A stretch of 64,000 bases of DNA from Rhizobium sp. AAP43 (lineage in GTDB: Bacteria > Pseudomonadota > Alphaproteobacteria > Rhizobiales > Rhizobiaceae). Below the pieces are notes generated by a model. It searched no databases, had not been told where the DNA came from, and worked only from the letters and a program-made list of their open reading frames with translations. The translations under genes were made by a program, and so were the position numbers. Positions 19,100 through 27,987 of this stretch are shown piece after piece (within the stretch, counting starts at the first letter, position 1; every line of letters begins with the position of its first letter). The stretch lies in contig NZ_LJHS01000005.1 in assembly GCF_001296045.1 (NCBI RefSeq), forward strand, positions 62,001 through 126,000, given 5' to 3'.

Positions 19100-20002
19100 A
19101 TGCGCAAGATCCTATCCAGCCTGACCGATGGACGCGGCTTCGACATCGCTCTCGTCGCCTTTCCACTCGGTTTTCTGCTTCTCATGGCCGGGCTGCCACT
19201 GCTTTACAATGTGCTGATGAGTTTCCAGGAAGTCGACATGTTCTCGCTCGGCACCTTTTTTCGGCCGTTTGTCGGTTTGAAAAACTATGCTGCCCTGTTT
19301 TCTCAGCGCGAAACCTGGCCGATCTTCACCAATACCGCGATCTTCGTCACCGCCTCGATTGCCGGTCAGTTTGCCATCGGCTTTGGCCTTGCACTGTTCT
19401 TCTGGACGAATTTTCCCGGCGCCTCCTGGCTGCGCGGTCTCTTTCTCGTCTCCTGGGTCATGCCGGGCCTCGTCGTCGGCGCCATCTGGAACTGGATCCT
19501 GTCCGGCGATTTCGGCGTCTTGAACTACTTCCTGCGCGAGAGCGGGATCATCTCCGCCAACATCTTCTGGCGCTCGGACCCCAACTATTCGCTCTGGGCC
19601 GTCATCATCGCCAATATCTGGCTCGGGACATCCTTCAACATGATCCTGCTGTCCGTCGGCCTGTCCGGCATTCCGAAGGATCTCTTCGAAGCAGCCGAAC
19701 TCGATGGCGCCAATGTCTGGCAGCGCTTCTTCACAATCACGCTGCCGATGATGCGCTCGACCATCGGAGCCGTCGTCTCGCTCGGGCTGATTTTCACGCT
19801 TCAGCAGTTCGATCTCTTCGCCGCGATCACCGCCGGCGGGCCGAACAATGCCTCGAATGTCGCGCAGTACTGGGCCTGGGACCTTTCATTCAAGCAGTAT
19901 GACTTTGCGGGTGGGGCGACGATTTCCGTCATCATGATCGTTTTCGTGATGTTTGCCTCCCTCGTCTATGTCCGCTCCACCCGGCAGGAGGTGCGTGGAT
20001 GA
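19100..20002 (+). CDS. Sugar ABC transporter permease (MalF-like)
   Basis: The 300-residue inner-membrane permease has six hydrophobic spans and the conserved EAA loop (EAAELDGANVWQRFFTITLPMM). ATG 19100 has CGGAG six nt upstream and directly precedes the first span; ATG 19076 and starts further upstream lack a well-placed SD. It overlaps the next permease by 4 nt. Confidence 0.9.
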   Translation: MRKILSSLTDGRGFDIALVAFPLGFLLLMAGLPLLYNVLMSFQEVDMFSLGTFFRPFVGLKNYAALFSQRETWPIFTNTAIFVTASIAGQFAIGFGLALFFWTNFPGASWLRGLFLVSWVMPGLVVGAIWNWILSGDFGVLNYFLRESGIISANIFWRSDPNYSLWAVIIANIWLGTSFNMILLSVGLSGIPKDLFEAAELDGANVWQRFFTITLPMMRSTIGAVVSLGLIFTLQQFDLFAAITAGGPNNASNVAQYWAWDLSFKQYDFAGGATISVIMIVFVMFASLVYVRSTRQEVRG

Positions 20003-20826
20003 GCGACACTCTCCTCAACAGATTGATGCTGGCCATCGCGCTCATCCTCGTCGCGATCTATCTCTTTCCCCTCTACTGGATGTATATCACCACGCTCAAA
20101 AGCGGGTCGGCGATGTTCGCCACGCCGCCAAGCTTCTGGCCCAGCGAACCGCAGTGGGGCGCCTATCCCTATGTCTGGGAGAGCCGAAACCTCGCCCGCT
20201 ACATGTGGAATTCGCTGGTCATCGCCCTTGGCGCGGTCGGGCTCATCACGGTGCTCGGCACGGGCTGCGCCTATGTGCTGGCGCGTTATCGCAATGGCTG
20301 GGTCGATGTCGGCCTGTTCCTTATTCTCATGCTGCAGGTTCTGCCGGCGTCGCTGATGATCACGCCGATCTTTGTCGGCTTTTCGCAGATCGGCATGCTT
20401 GAGACGCCGCGTCTGGCGGTCATCATTGCGATCGCCGCGAAAAGCATGCCCTTCTTTGTCGTGCTTGTCCGAGCGACCTTCATGAGCGTGCCGATGGAAC
20501 TGGAAGAAGCAGCTCTGGTCGACGGCAATTCGCGCGTCGGGGCCTTCTTCCACATCGTCCTGCCGCTTGCCCGCAACGGCATCCTCGTCTCCGCGATCCT
20601 GATCTTCATGCAGGCCTTTGGCGAGTTCGTCTATTCGAAGTCGATCATCCAGGCGGTCGAGTACCAGCCGGCCAGCGTCGGCCTGAATTCCTTCATGGGG
20701 CCGAACACCAATGAGTGGAACAACATCATGGCCTTTGCCACGATCTATGTGACCCCCATCCTTGCCGTCTTCGTTCTTCTGCAGCGCCGGATCGTGTCCG
20801 GTCTCACGTCTGGAGCCCTTAAATGA
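19999..20826 (+). CDS. Sugar ABC transporter permease (MalG-like)
   Basis: A 275-residue second permease subunit with six spans and the EAA loop EEAALVDGNSRVGAFFHIVLP. AGGAGG precedes ATG 19999, which overlaps the upstream stop (ATGA). It pairs with 19100-20002 to form the channel. Confidence 0.92.
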   Translation: MSDTLLNRLMLAIALILVAIYLFPLYWMYITTLKSGSAMFATPPSFWPSEPQWGAYPYVWESRNLARYMWNSLVIALGAVGLITVLGTGCAYVLARYRNGWVDVGLFLILMLQVLPASLMITPIFVGFSQIGMLETPRLAVIIAIAAKSMPFFVVLVRATFMSVPMELEEAALVDGNSRVGAFFHIVLPLARNGILVSAILIFMQAFGEFVYSKSIIQAVEYQPASVGLNSFMGPNTNEWNNIMAFATIYVTPILAVFVLLQRRIVSGLTSGALK

Positions 20827-21899
20827 CCCATCAGATCGAACTCTCCGGCGTCAACAAATACTACGGCGCCTATCACGCGCTGCGCGATATCGACCTCAAG
20901 ATCCGCAAGGGTTCCTTCGTGGCGCTGGTCGGTCCTTCAGGTTGCGGCAAGTCCACGCTCCTGCGTTCGCTGGCAGGTCTTGAAAGCATTTCGACGGGGG
21001 ATCTCGTGATTGCCGGTCAGACGATGAATGGGGTGCCGCCGCGCAAGCGTGACCTTGCCATGGTTTTCCAGTCCTACGCTCTTTATCCGCATATGACGGT
21101 GGAGGAGAACCTCACCTACTCGCTGCGTATTCGCGGCGTGAAGAAGGCCGAAGCGCGCAAGGCGGCTGAAGCGGTGGCGGTGACGACAGGCCTCTCCAAT
21201 CTGATGCATCGCTATCCGCGCGAGCTTTCCGGCGGTCAGCGACAGCGCGTGGCAATGAGCCGGGCGATCATCCGTAATCCCAAGGCCTTCCTGTTCGACG
21301 AGCCTTTGTCGAACCTCGATGCCGCTCTCCGCGTCCATATGCGCAAGGAAATCCGCGCACTGCACGATCGGCTCGGCGCCACCTCCGTCTATGTCACCCA
21401 TGATCAGGTGGAGGCGATGACAATGGCCGACCATGTCGTCGTCATGCGCCAGGGCGTAATCGAGCAGCAGGGTGCTCCGCTCGACCTCTACGATCACCCG
21501 GTCAACACCTTCGTCGCCGGCTTCATCGGCTCTCCGGCTATGAATTTCATCCCGGCCACGGGCGGTCAGGACGGACGCTCTCTCCAGCTCGATCTGGATG
21601 GGCCGCAGACGATCCGGCTTGAGCGTCCGATGCCGGCCACCGAACGGCTGACACTTGGCCTGCGGCCCGAGCATCTGCGGCTGGTGCCGGAGAGCGAGGC
21701 CATGCTGCGGGTGCCGGTCGGCATGGTCGAAAGCACGGGATCGACGACCTACATCACCTCGGCAACCGACCCGGAGATCAATGTCGTCGTCGGTGAACGC
21801 CAGAGGCTGAGCCAAGGGGAGATGATCGGCCTTGCCTTCGATCCGGCCCATCTGCACCTGTTCGATGGTGCGACAGGAAACCGGATCGAGCCCGTCTGA
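20823..21899 (+). CDS. Sugar ABC transporter ATPase (UgpC/MsmK-like)
   Basis: A 358-residue ATPase: Walker A GPSGCGKST (near residue 38), signature LSGGQRQRVAMSRA, Walker B AFLFDEPLSNLD, switch His in VYVTHDQ, and a C-terminal TOBE/OB regulatory domain (GLRPEHLRL). It overlaps the permease stop by 4 nt and completes the importer. It ends 9 nt from the convergent lactonase gene. Confidence 0.94.
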   Translation: MTHQIELSGVNKYYGAYHALRDIDLKIRKGSFVALVGPSGCGKSTLLRSLAGLESISTGDLVIAGQTMNGVPPRKRDLAMVFQSYALYPHMTVEENLTYSLRIRGVKKAEARKAAEAVAVTTGLSNLMHRYPRELSGGQRQRVAMSRAIIRNPKAFLFDEPLSNLDAALRVHMRKEIRALHDRLGATSVYVTHDQVEAMTMADHVVVMRQGVIEQQGAPLDLYDHPVNTFVAGFIGSPAMNFIPATGGQDGRSLQLDLDGPQTIRLERPMPATERLTLGLRPEHLRLVPESEAMLRVPVGMVESTGSTTYITSATDPEINVVVGERQRLSQGEMIGLAFDPAHLHLFDGATGNRIEPV

Positions 21900-21908
21900 A
21901 CGGAGCGA

Positions 21909-22823
21909 TCAGGGGCGCTGTGCGCCAGTGGTTGCCGTGTAGATCGCATAGAGCGAGGTCGATGCGGTCATGAACAGCCGGTTGCGGCGTGGGCCGCCGA
22001 AGGTCAGGTTGGACACCGCCTGCGGCACCAGGATCTTGCCGAGAAGGCGGCCGTCTGGCGCAAAGCAATGCACGCCATCGGCAGCACTCGACCAGAGGTT
22101 TCCTTCTGTGTCCGTGCGTATGCCGTCTGGAATGCCCTTATCGATGTCGACAAAGACCCGGCCATTGGCGAGCCGCCTGCCGTCTACCACGTCGAAGACG
22201 CGGATGTGGCGGGGGGCTTCCGGTGCATGGCTTGCGCCGGAATCGGCGATGTAGAGCCGCGTTTCGTCGGGTGAAAAGGCAAGGCCGTTCGGCTGGAGGA
22301 AGTCGTCGACCATGATCTCCAGCGCGCCAGTCTGCGCATCGAGGCGGTAGACGTTGCGCGTCGGCTGTTCCTCGGCTGCCTTGTAGCCTTCATAGTCCGA
22401 GAGGATGCCGTAGGACGGGTCAGTGAACCATATGGCGCCGTCGGAGTGGACGACCACGTCATTGGGGGAATTCAACCGTTTTCCGTTGTGGCTGTCTGCC
22501 AGTGTCGTGATCGTGCCGTCCACTTCCGTGCGGATGATCCGGCGGCCGCCGTGTTCGCAGGACACGAGGCGGCCCTGCCGGTCGCGGGTATTGCCATTGA
22601 TGAAGTGGGATGGGCTTCGGAACACTGAAACGCCGCTGCCGTCGACATAGCGCAGGACTTGCTGGTTCGGGATGTCGCTGAACAGCAGATGCTGGGCGTC
22701 GTCGAACCAGACCGGGCCCTCGGTCCAGCGGCAACCGGTATGCAGCTCTTCCAGTCGGGCACTGGCGACGACCAGATCGCGAAAACCGGGGTCGAAGATT
22801 TTGTAAAAGGGATTGTCCGACAT
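21909..22823 (-). CDS. SMP-30/gluconolactonase-family sugar lactonase
   Basis: The 304-residue six-bladed beta-propeller protein has the likely metal ligands of the family in WTEGPVWF (Glu), LNSPNDVVV (Asn) and YIADSG (Asp). It probably hydrolyses a sugar lactone to the aldonate. It converges on the sugar ABC operon, whose dehydrogenase could produce such a lactone, so a shared pathway is plausible though transcription is separate. An SD-like AGGAAA precedes ATG 22823. Confidence 0.88.
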   Translation of the reverse strand: MSDNPFYKIFDPGFRDLVVASARLEELHTGCRWTEGPVWFDDAQHLLFSDIPNQQVLRYVDGSGVSVFRSPSHFINGNTRDRQGRLVSCEHGGRRIIRTEVDGTITTLADSHNGKRLNSPNDVVVHSDGAIWFTDPSYGILSDYEGYKAAEEQPTRNVYRLDAQTGALEIMVDDFLQPNGLAFSPDETRLYIADSGASHAPEAPRHIRVFDVVDGRRLANGRVFVDIDKGIPDGIRTDTEGNLWSSAADGVHCFAPDGRLLGKILVPQAVSNLTFGGPRRNRLFMTASTSLYAIYTATTGAQRP

Positions 22824-22933
22824 GGTCTTTTCCTGCTGACAAGGGCGGGGGCCAGATGCGCCTCGAATTCATAAGCACAGCCAGTCGCAACCACAAGGGC
22901 AGGTGGTGAGGCGTATGCACTTGGAGTGATCCC

Positions 22934-22973
22934 GGCCTCGACCTCCACCGGTTCAAGGGGAGATGTCGAGGCC
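22934..22973. terminator. Stem-loop downstream of the RND pump gene
   Basis: GGCCTCGAC (22934-22942) pairs with GTCGAGGCC (22965-22973), with an additional inner CTCC/GGAG pairing possible. It is in the 157-nt gap between the RND stop and the start of the lactonase gene, both on the minus strand. No T-run, so termination is uncertain. Confidence 0.4.
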
Positions 22974-22980
22974 GTTGGCG

Positions 22981-25900
22981 TCAGGTTCTCAGAACCCGAT
23001 AGATCGCCGGGATGACCAGAACGGTCAGCAGCGTCGAGGAGATCAGGCCGAAGAGCAGCGAGATCGCGAGACCCTGGAAGATCGGATCGGTCAGGATCAC
23101 GGCGGCACCGATGATGGCGGCAAGCGCCGTCAGCAGGATTGGCTTGAACCGGATGGAGCCGGCTTCGATCAGGACGTCGGTCAGGGTCCTTCCCGAGTGG
23201 TCGGCATGGCGGATGAAGTCGACCAGAAGGATCGAGTTGCGCACGATAATGCCGGCGAGCGCGATGAAGCCGATCATCGAAGTTGCCGAGAAGGGCGCGC
23301 CGAACAGCCAGTGTCCGCCGAGGATACCGATGAACGTCAGTGGCACCGGGGTCAGGATTACCAGCGGAACCTTGAAGGAGCCGAATTGGGCGACGACGAG
23401 GATATAGATGCCGAGAAGCGCGATCATGAAGGCGGCGCCCATGTCGCGGAAGGTCACCCAGGTCACTTCCCATTCGCCGTCCCAGAGCAGGGTCGCCTCG
23501 TCTTCGCTGTGGGGTTGGCCGTTGAGCGAGATCACCGGCTTCGGCAAGCCCGTCCAGTCCTGTGCATCAATCGCTTTCTGCACGGCGAGCATGCCGTAAA
23601 GCGGTGCCTCGAAGGCGCCGGCAAGTTCCGCCGTCACCATTTCGGCGCTGACGCCGTTGTGGCGGAAGATCGGCAGCGAGGTCTTTTCATCCACCACACG
23701 CACGACGTCACCGAGCTCGACCACGCCCCGGTTGCCGGGGAGTGTGTTGGCCGGAATTGGCGTGGTCAGGAAGGTCTCGTCGATCATCTTTTCGCCCTTG
23801 GCCCGCTCGAGGCGGATCGGGATTGGCGGGCGGCCTTCGCCACGATGGGAGTAGCCGATCGTCTTGCCATTCGACAGGATCGCGATGGTGTCGAAGACAT
23901 CGCCTTCCTCAACGCGGTAGAATTCGGCGTCATCGGTCGAAACCAGCAGCCGCTTGCGCGGAGCCTCGACGCCATAGGAGTTGTCGACGTCGACGATAAA
24001 GGGCACCGACCGGAACGCGGTTTCAACCTTTGCAGCCACTGCGCGGCGGATCTCCGGTGTCGGTCCGTAGATTTCGGCGAGCAGAGTGGCCATGACCGGC
24101 GGCCCCGGTGGCGGCTCCACAACTTTGAGGCTGGTGCCGGCCGGGACGTCGAGGGTCTTCATCCGCGCGCGGATGTCAAGGGCGATGTCATGGCTTGACC
24201 GGTCCCGCGTCGATTTGGGGCTCAAGTTGACCGCAACGTCGCCCTGATGGGGGGCGGCACGCATATAGGAATGGCGGACGAGCCCGTTGAAGTTGAAGGG
24301 GGCGGCGGTGCCCGCATGGGTCTGGACCGTCATGACCTCCGGCAATTGCAGCGTGATCGCGCCGATTGCCTGGGCAACGGCATCCGTTGCCTCGACCGAT
24401 GCGCCTTCCGGCAGGTCGATAGTGACCTGCAGCTCCGACTTGTTATCGAAGGGCAGGAGCTTAACGGTGACGTGCTGCGTGTAGAAGAGGGTCAGCGAGC
24501 CAAGGGTCAACAGACCGACCAGCAAAAGGAAGGTCCAGCTGCGGGCCTTGGAGGCAAGGATCGGCCCGGCGACGGCTGCATAGCCGCGACCGAGCAGGCC
24601 TCCTGCATCATCACCATGACCACTCCCGGCATGGACGGGCGCATTGCCCGAGACTTTCAGCATCAGCCAGGGCGTGACGATCACGGCGACGAAGAAGGAG
24701 AAGATCATCGCGGCCGAGGCATTGGCCGGAATGGGGCTCATATAGGGACCCATCATGCCTGAGACGAAGAGCATGGGCAGGAGGGCGGCCACGACCGTCA
24801 GCGTTGCGACAATCGTCGGGTTACCAACTTCCGCGACGGCTTCGATGGCGCTTCGCTCACGGCTGCGCCCGTCGCCCATGCCCCAGTGCCGGGCGATGTT
24901 CTCGATCACGACAATGGCGTCATCGACCAGGATACCAATCGAAAAGATCAACGCGAACAGCGAGACGCGGTTCAGCGTGTACCCCATCAGCCAGGAGGCA
25001 AACAGGGTGAGCAGGATTGTGATTGGAATGACGATGGCAACCACAAGCGCTTCACGGCGACCGATCGCCAACCAGACCAGAGCGATGATCGACACGGTGG
25101 CAAGGCCCAGATGATAGAGAAGTTCATTGGCCTTCTCATTGGCCGTTTCCCCATAGTCCCGGGTAACCTCGACCTGGATATCGTCCGGAATGAGTTTGCC
25201 CTTCAGCGCTTCGACGCGTTCCAGAACGGTTTCCGCAACGACGACGGCGTTCGAGCCGGCCCGCTTGGCGATGGCGAGCGTTACGGATGGGGTGCGCTCG
25301 ATCGCATCACCTTGGCGTCTCAGGGTCGAGACCCGAGCCTCGGCCGTGTCGGTCGCAAATTCGATTGACGCCACATCCCGGACATAAACGGGGCGCCCGT
25401 CCCGTGTGGTGAGCAGCAGATTGCCGATGGCGAGCGGGGTCGACAGCGTCTCGCCGGCGATCACGTCGATCTGGTTGCCCTGATCGCGAACCTGTCCGGC
25501 CGGCATTGCCGTGTTGGCGCCGCCCACCTTTCCGGCCAGCTGCTGTAGGGTAATGCCGTAAAGCGCCAGCTTTTCAGGCTGTGGCGAGACCCGGATGATT
25601 TCGCTGGTCTCCCCGACGAGATAGGTCAGGCCGACATTGTTGACCTTGGCGATTTCATTGCGGACTTCGCGGACGATCCGGGTGATATCATTGGCGCTTA
25701 CACTGGCCGCTGCGCCGACATCCGGCGATAAGGTCAGCGTGACGATGGCCACGTCGTCGATGCCGCGCCCGACCACCTTCGGCTCGGCAATGCCGACGGG
25801 AATGCGGTCCATATTGGCGCGGACCCGATCATGGACGCGCAGCACGGCGGCATCCGCGGATGTGCCGACGAGGAAGCGTGCGGTAACCATGACCTGGTTG

Positions 25901-26232
25901 TCCATCGACTGCGAGTAGATGTGCTCGACGTCGTTGATGCTCTTGACGATGGTTTCGAGTGGCTCGGTGATCAGCTTTTCAGCATCGGCGGCGTTGAGGC
26001 CGGGTGCCTGAACGATGATATCCACCATGGGCACGGAGATCTGCGGCTCCTCCTCGCGCGGTAGCGAGATGAGGGCGACGAGGCCGAAGGCGAAGGCCGC
26101 GATCAGGAAGAGCGGAGTGAGTGGCGACCTGATGAAGGCGCGGGTGAGGGCGCCGGCAATGCCGAGCTTGCCCTGCGGCATGTCCGTCAAGGGTTCGGTA
26201 GTGGTGGCGTTGGTCTTGTCGTCGCGGCTCAT
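22981..26232 (-). CDS. RND-family efflux pump, inner-membrane transporter
   Basis: A 1,083-residue resistance-nodulation-division transporter of the AcrB/HAE1-like type: a first membrane span near residues 40-57, a large periplasmic domain, spans 2-6 with the proton-relay acidic pair in GILVDDAIVVIENI, a second periplasmic domain and spans 7-12. It overlaps the adaptor gene by 4 nt and lies in a DUF2892-adaptor-RND operon whose promoter carries the element shared with the DUF442 gene. Substrate is unknown; linkage to a sulfide-sensing BigR-type repressor suggests export of a sulfur-related toxicant. Confidence 0.93.
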   Translation of the reverse strand: MSRDDKTNATTTEPLTDMPQGKLGIAGALTRAFIRSPLTPLFLIAAFAFGLVALISLPREEEPQISVPMVDIIVQAPGLNAADAEKLITEPLETIVKSINDVEHIYSQSMDNQVMVTARFLVGTSADAAVLRVHDRVRANMDRIPVGIAEPKVVGRGIDDVAIVTLTLSPDVGAAASVSANDITRIVREVRNEIAKVNNVGLTYLVGETSEIIRVSPQPEKLALYGITLQQLAGKVGGANTAMPAGQVRDQGNQIDVIAGETLSTPLAIGNLLLTTRDGRPVYVRDVASIEFATDTAEARVSTLRRQGDAIERTPSVTLAIAKRAGSNAVVVAETVLERVEALKGKLIPDDIQVEVTRDYGETANEKANELLYHLGLATVSIIALVWLAIGRREALVVAIVIPITILLTLFASWLMGYTLNRVSLFALIFSIGILVDDAIVVIENIARHWGMGDGRSRERSAIEAVAEVGNPTIVATLTVVAALLPMLFVSGMMGPYMSPIPANASAAMIFSFFVAVIVTPWLMLKVSGNAPVHAGSGHGDDAGGLLGRGYAAVAGPILASKARSWTFLLLVGLLTLGSLTLFYTQHVTVKLLPFDNKSELQVTIDLPEGASVEATDAVAQAIGAITLQLPEVMTVQTHAGTAAPFNFNGLVRHSYMRAAPHQGDVAVNLSPKSTRDRSSHDIALDIRARMKTLDVPAGTSLKVVEPPPGPPVMATLLAEIYGPTPEIRRAVAAKVETAFRSVPFIVDVDNSYGVEAPRKRLLVSTDDAEFYRVEEGDVFDTIAILSNGKTIGYSHRGEGRPPIPIRLERAKGEKMIDETFLTTPIPANTLPGNRGVVELGDVVRVVDEKTSLPIFRHNGVSAEMVTAELAGAFEAPLYGMLAVQKAIDAQDWTGLPKPVISLNGQPHSEDEATLLWDGEWEVTWVTFRDMGAAFMIALLGIYILVVAQFGSFKVPLVILTPVPLTFIGILGGHWLFGAPFSATSMIGFIALAGIIVRNSILLVDFIRHADHSGRTLTDVLIEAGSIRFKPILLTALAAIIGAAVILTDPIFQGLAISLLFGLISSTLLTVLVIPAIYRVLRT

Positions 26233-27203
26233 GGCGTCACCACGATGTCGCCGGCGGCAAGGCCGGTCAGGATCTCGACCTGTGTTTTTCCGTTGAGCTT
26301 GCGTTTCTCGCCGGTGACAACGGTCCGCTGTACGGTCGCCTCACCTTCGCGCAGAGTAAGGAAGTCGACGCCGGCCTTGCTGGTCAGGGCGTTTTCTGGA
26401 ACCAGCAATGCCTGCCGCTTGCCAATCGGCACGTCCACGGGGACGCGGGCGGCGACATAGCGGGTATCCAGCCCTTCGACTTCGACATCGGCCGTTACCC
26501 GCCCACCTTCAATCGAGGGATAAACCTTGGCAAGGCGACCTGTCAGGGCGTCTCCAGCCGTTCCGATGCTGATTGATGCGCCTTCGACAAGACTTGCGGC
26601 ATGGCGTTCGGGGATGGCCAGACGGAGGAAGAAACCACCACCGGCGATGGTCGCGATCGTTTCGCCGCCCATTACCACCGACTGGCGGGTGACCGGGACC
26701 GAGATGATGCGGCCATCGGCCGGAGACAGCACAGCCCCTTCTTTCGCTTGCTGCAGGAGAAGGGAGCGCTGAGCCTCGGCCGCGCCGATCTGGTTTGTCG
26801 TGACGTCGCGCTGGGTGCGCAACTGGTCCAGACGCTGGGCTGTAATCGAGCCGCTGCGCAATAGGCGCTCGGCGCGGTCCAGTTCGACATCGACATCCCG
26901 CAGCGACGCCTGGAGGCCCAATAGCTGGGCCTCCACGGCCTGGACCTGGAAGTCGATCTTGTCGTCTTTGATCCGGGCTATGATGTCGCCGGCCTTCACC
27001 TGATCGCCTTCCGTGACGGCCAACTCGATCACGGTTCCACCGATCCGGGCCCGTGCTGCAACGCTGTTGCGGGGCTGGATCTGGCCGTAGACGGCCTTGG
27101 TTTCTGCAATCTCGACCGGAGCCACCACAATCTCGGCTGCATGAGCCGCAGACAAAGCCATGGTGGTCGTGGCGAGGAGCAGCGTGATCAGGGACCTGTT
27201 CAT
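26229..27203 (-). CDS. RND efflux periplasmic adaptor subunit
   Basis: The 324-residue membrane-fusion protein starts with a signal peptide (residues 1-22, AHA before AEI). A lipoyl-like hairpin (RARIGGTVIELAVTEGDQVKAGD, quoted in part), a short coiled coil (about residues 85-135) and beta-barrel domains follow. No lipobox Cys is present. It connects the RND pump to an outer-membrane channel not encoded here. It overlaps the pump gene by 4 nt and follows the DUF2892 gene by 14 nt. Confidence 0.92.
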   Translation of the reverse strand: MNRSLITLLLATTTMALSAAHAAEIVVAPVEIAETKAVYGQIQPRNSVAARARIGGTVIELAVTEGDQVKAGDIIARIKDDKIDFQVQAVEAQLLGLQASLRDVDVELDRAERLLRSGSITAQRLDQLRTQRDVTTNQIGAAEAQRSLLLQQAKEGAVLSPADGRIISVPVTRQSVVMGGETIATIAGGGFFLRLAIPERHAASLVEGASISIGTAGDALTGRLAKVYPSIEGGRVTADVEVEGLDTRYVAARVPVDVPIGKRQALLVPENALTSKAGVDFLTLREGEATVQRTVVTGEKRKLNGKTQVEILTGLAAGDIVVTP

Positions 27204-27217
27204 CTTGTCTGTGTCCT

Positions 27218-27418
27218 TCAGAAAGCGCTGCCCGACCGCAGGCCGAGCTTGCGGAAAACAATGGCCGCCGGGCAGAAGCCGGTGAACGCCGACTGGATCA
27301 AGTTGAACCCGATAAAAGCGGTGAGCCAGACGAAACCGGGATGAACGAAGTGGGTGAGAAGCAGGGACAGGAAAATCATGACGCCTGCAAAGATGAGGAT
27401 CGCGCGGTCGAGAGACAT
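27218..27418 (-). CDS. DUF2892 (YgaP-like) small membrane protein
   Basis: A 66-residue protein with two hydrophobic spans (residues about 5-20 and 28-45) and the DUF2892 hallmarks GFNLIQSAFTGFCP and KLG. In E. coli the same domain anchors the rhodanese YgaP, and stand-alone copies are common next to sulfur-transfer genes and BigR/YgaV regulators. It is first in the operon with the RND system. Confidence 0.88.
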   Translation of the reverse strand: MSLDRAILIFAGVMIFLSLLLTHFVHPGFVWLTAFIGFNLIQSAFTGFCPAAIVFRKLGLRSGSAF

Positions 27419-27437
27419 GGGTTTCTCCTAAACATTC

Positions 27438-27463
27438 ATATCTACGATATTATGTATATACTA
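27438..27463 (-). promoter_or_regulatory. Probable BigR operator/promoter of the DUF2892-RND operon
   Basis: On the minus strand the element reads TAGTATATAC followed by AATATCGTAGAT. It matches the element at 27930-27955 at 22 of 26 positions. A -35-like TTGACT (27479-27474) precedes it, so the element covers the expected -10 region, as a repressor operator would. Confidence 0.65.
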
Positions 27464-27541
27464 GATCCACGAAAGTCAAGCCGCTGGACAACCGCGTCTT
27501 CGAAGGGGGCTGTGGTCGATTATAGTGCTGTCAGGCCGCGC

Positions 27542-27859
27542 TCAGGCGGCGCATTCACTCGACTGGCAAAAGTTGGCGTAGAGCGTGGCGATGACGGCGC
27601 GCGCTGGCTCACTTTCGATCCGATACCAGATGGTCTGGCCATCGCGCCGTCCGGAAATCACCTTCTCACGCCGCAAAAGCGCGAGATGCTGCGAGACCGT
27701 GCTGTCCCGGATTCCGAGAAATTCTGCCAGCTGGCCGACTGAGTGTTCGCCGTCCGACAGGCGGCAGAGGATCAGCAGGCGATAGCGATTTGACAGCGAT
27801 TTCAACAGTTCGCTTGCCAGATCGGCGCCGGCTTTCATTGCTTCAGGATCTATCTTCAT
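27542..27859 (-). CDS. bigR: ArsR-family sulfide/persulfide-responsive repressor (BigR/SqrR-like)
   Basis: A 105-residue ArsR winged-helix protein (recognition region SVGQLAEFLGIRDSTVSQHLALL). Cys32 (LILCRL) and Cys98 (ANFC) are 66 residues apart, the same spacing as the redox pair Cys42/Cys108 of BigR and Cys41/Cys107 of SqrR; a further Cys103 follows. In that family persulfide-driven linkage of the two Cys releases DNA. ATG 27859 is preferred over TTG 27895, but no good SD is visible and a palindrome overlaps the start codon. Neighbours (DUF442, DUF2892) are typical BigR-regulon members. Confidence 0.9.
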   Translation of the reverse strand: MKIDPEAMKAGADLASELLKSLSNRYRLLILCRLSDGEHSVGQLAEFLGIRDSTVSQHLALLRREKVISGRRDGQTIWYRIESEPARAVIATLYANFCQSSECAA

Positions 27860-27873
27860 ACATACGAATGTAT
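27858..27873. promoter_or_regulatory. Palindrome at the bigR start codon
   Basis: ATACAT-ACGA-ATGTAT is a perfect dyad with 6-bp arms overlapping the bigR ATG. It could be an autoregulatory operator. Confidence 0.4.
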
Positions 27874-27909
27874 CGGTGCCTGAACTGATTTTCAAGTCGC
27901 CGGGGTCTC

Positions 27910-27955
27910 TTGAAAAAATATGTGATTAATAGTATATACGAAATAACGTAGATTT
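27910..27955 (+). promoter_or_regulatory. Promoter and probable BigR operator of the DUF442 gene
   Basis: TTGAAA (27910-27915), a 17-nt spacer and TATATA (27933-27938) form a promoter reading toward 27988. The 26-nt element 27930-27955 (TAGTATATAC, then AATAACGTAGAT) overlaps the -10 box and is nearly identical to the one upstream of the DUF2892-RND operon. Confidence 0.65.
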
Positions 27956-27987
27956 ATTTCCATTTTCAACCTGGAGGTTGTTTCGCC

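Noticed and set aside
22963..24198. 411-codon plus-strand open frame over the RND gene
   Set aside because: Composition is that of the RND complement, rich in Asp/Arg/Gly; no domain.
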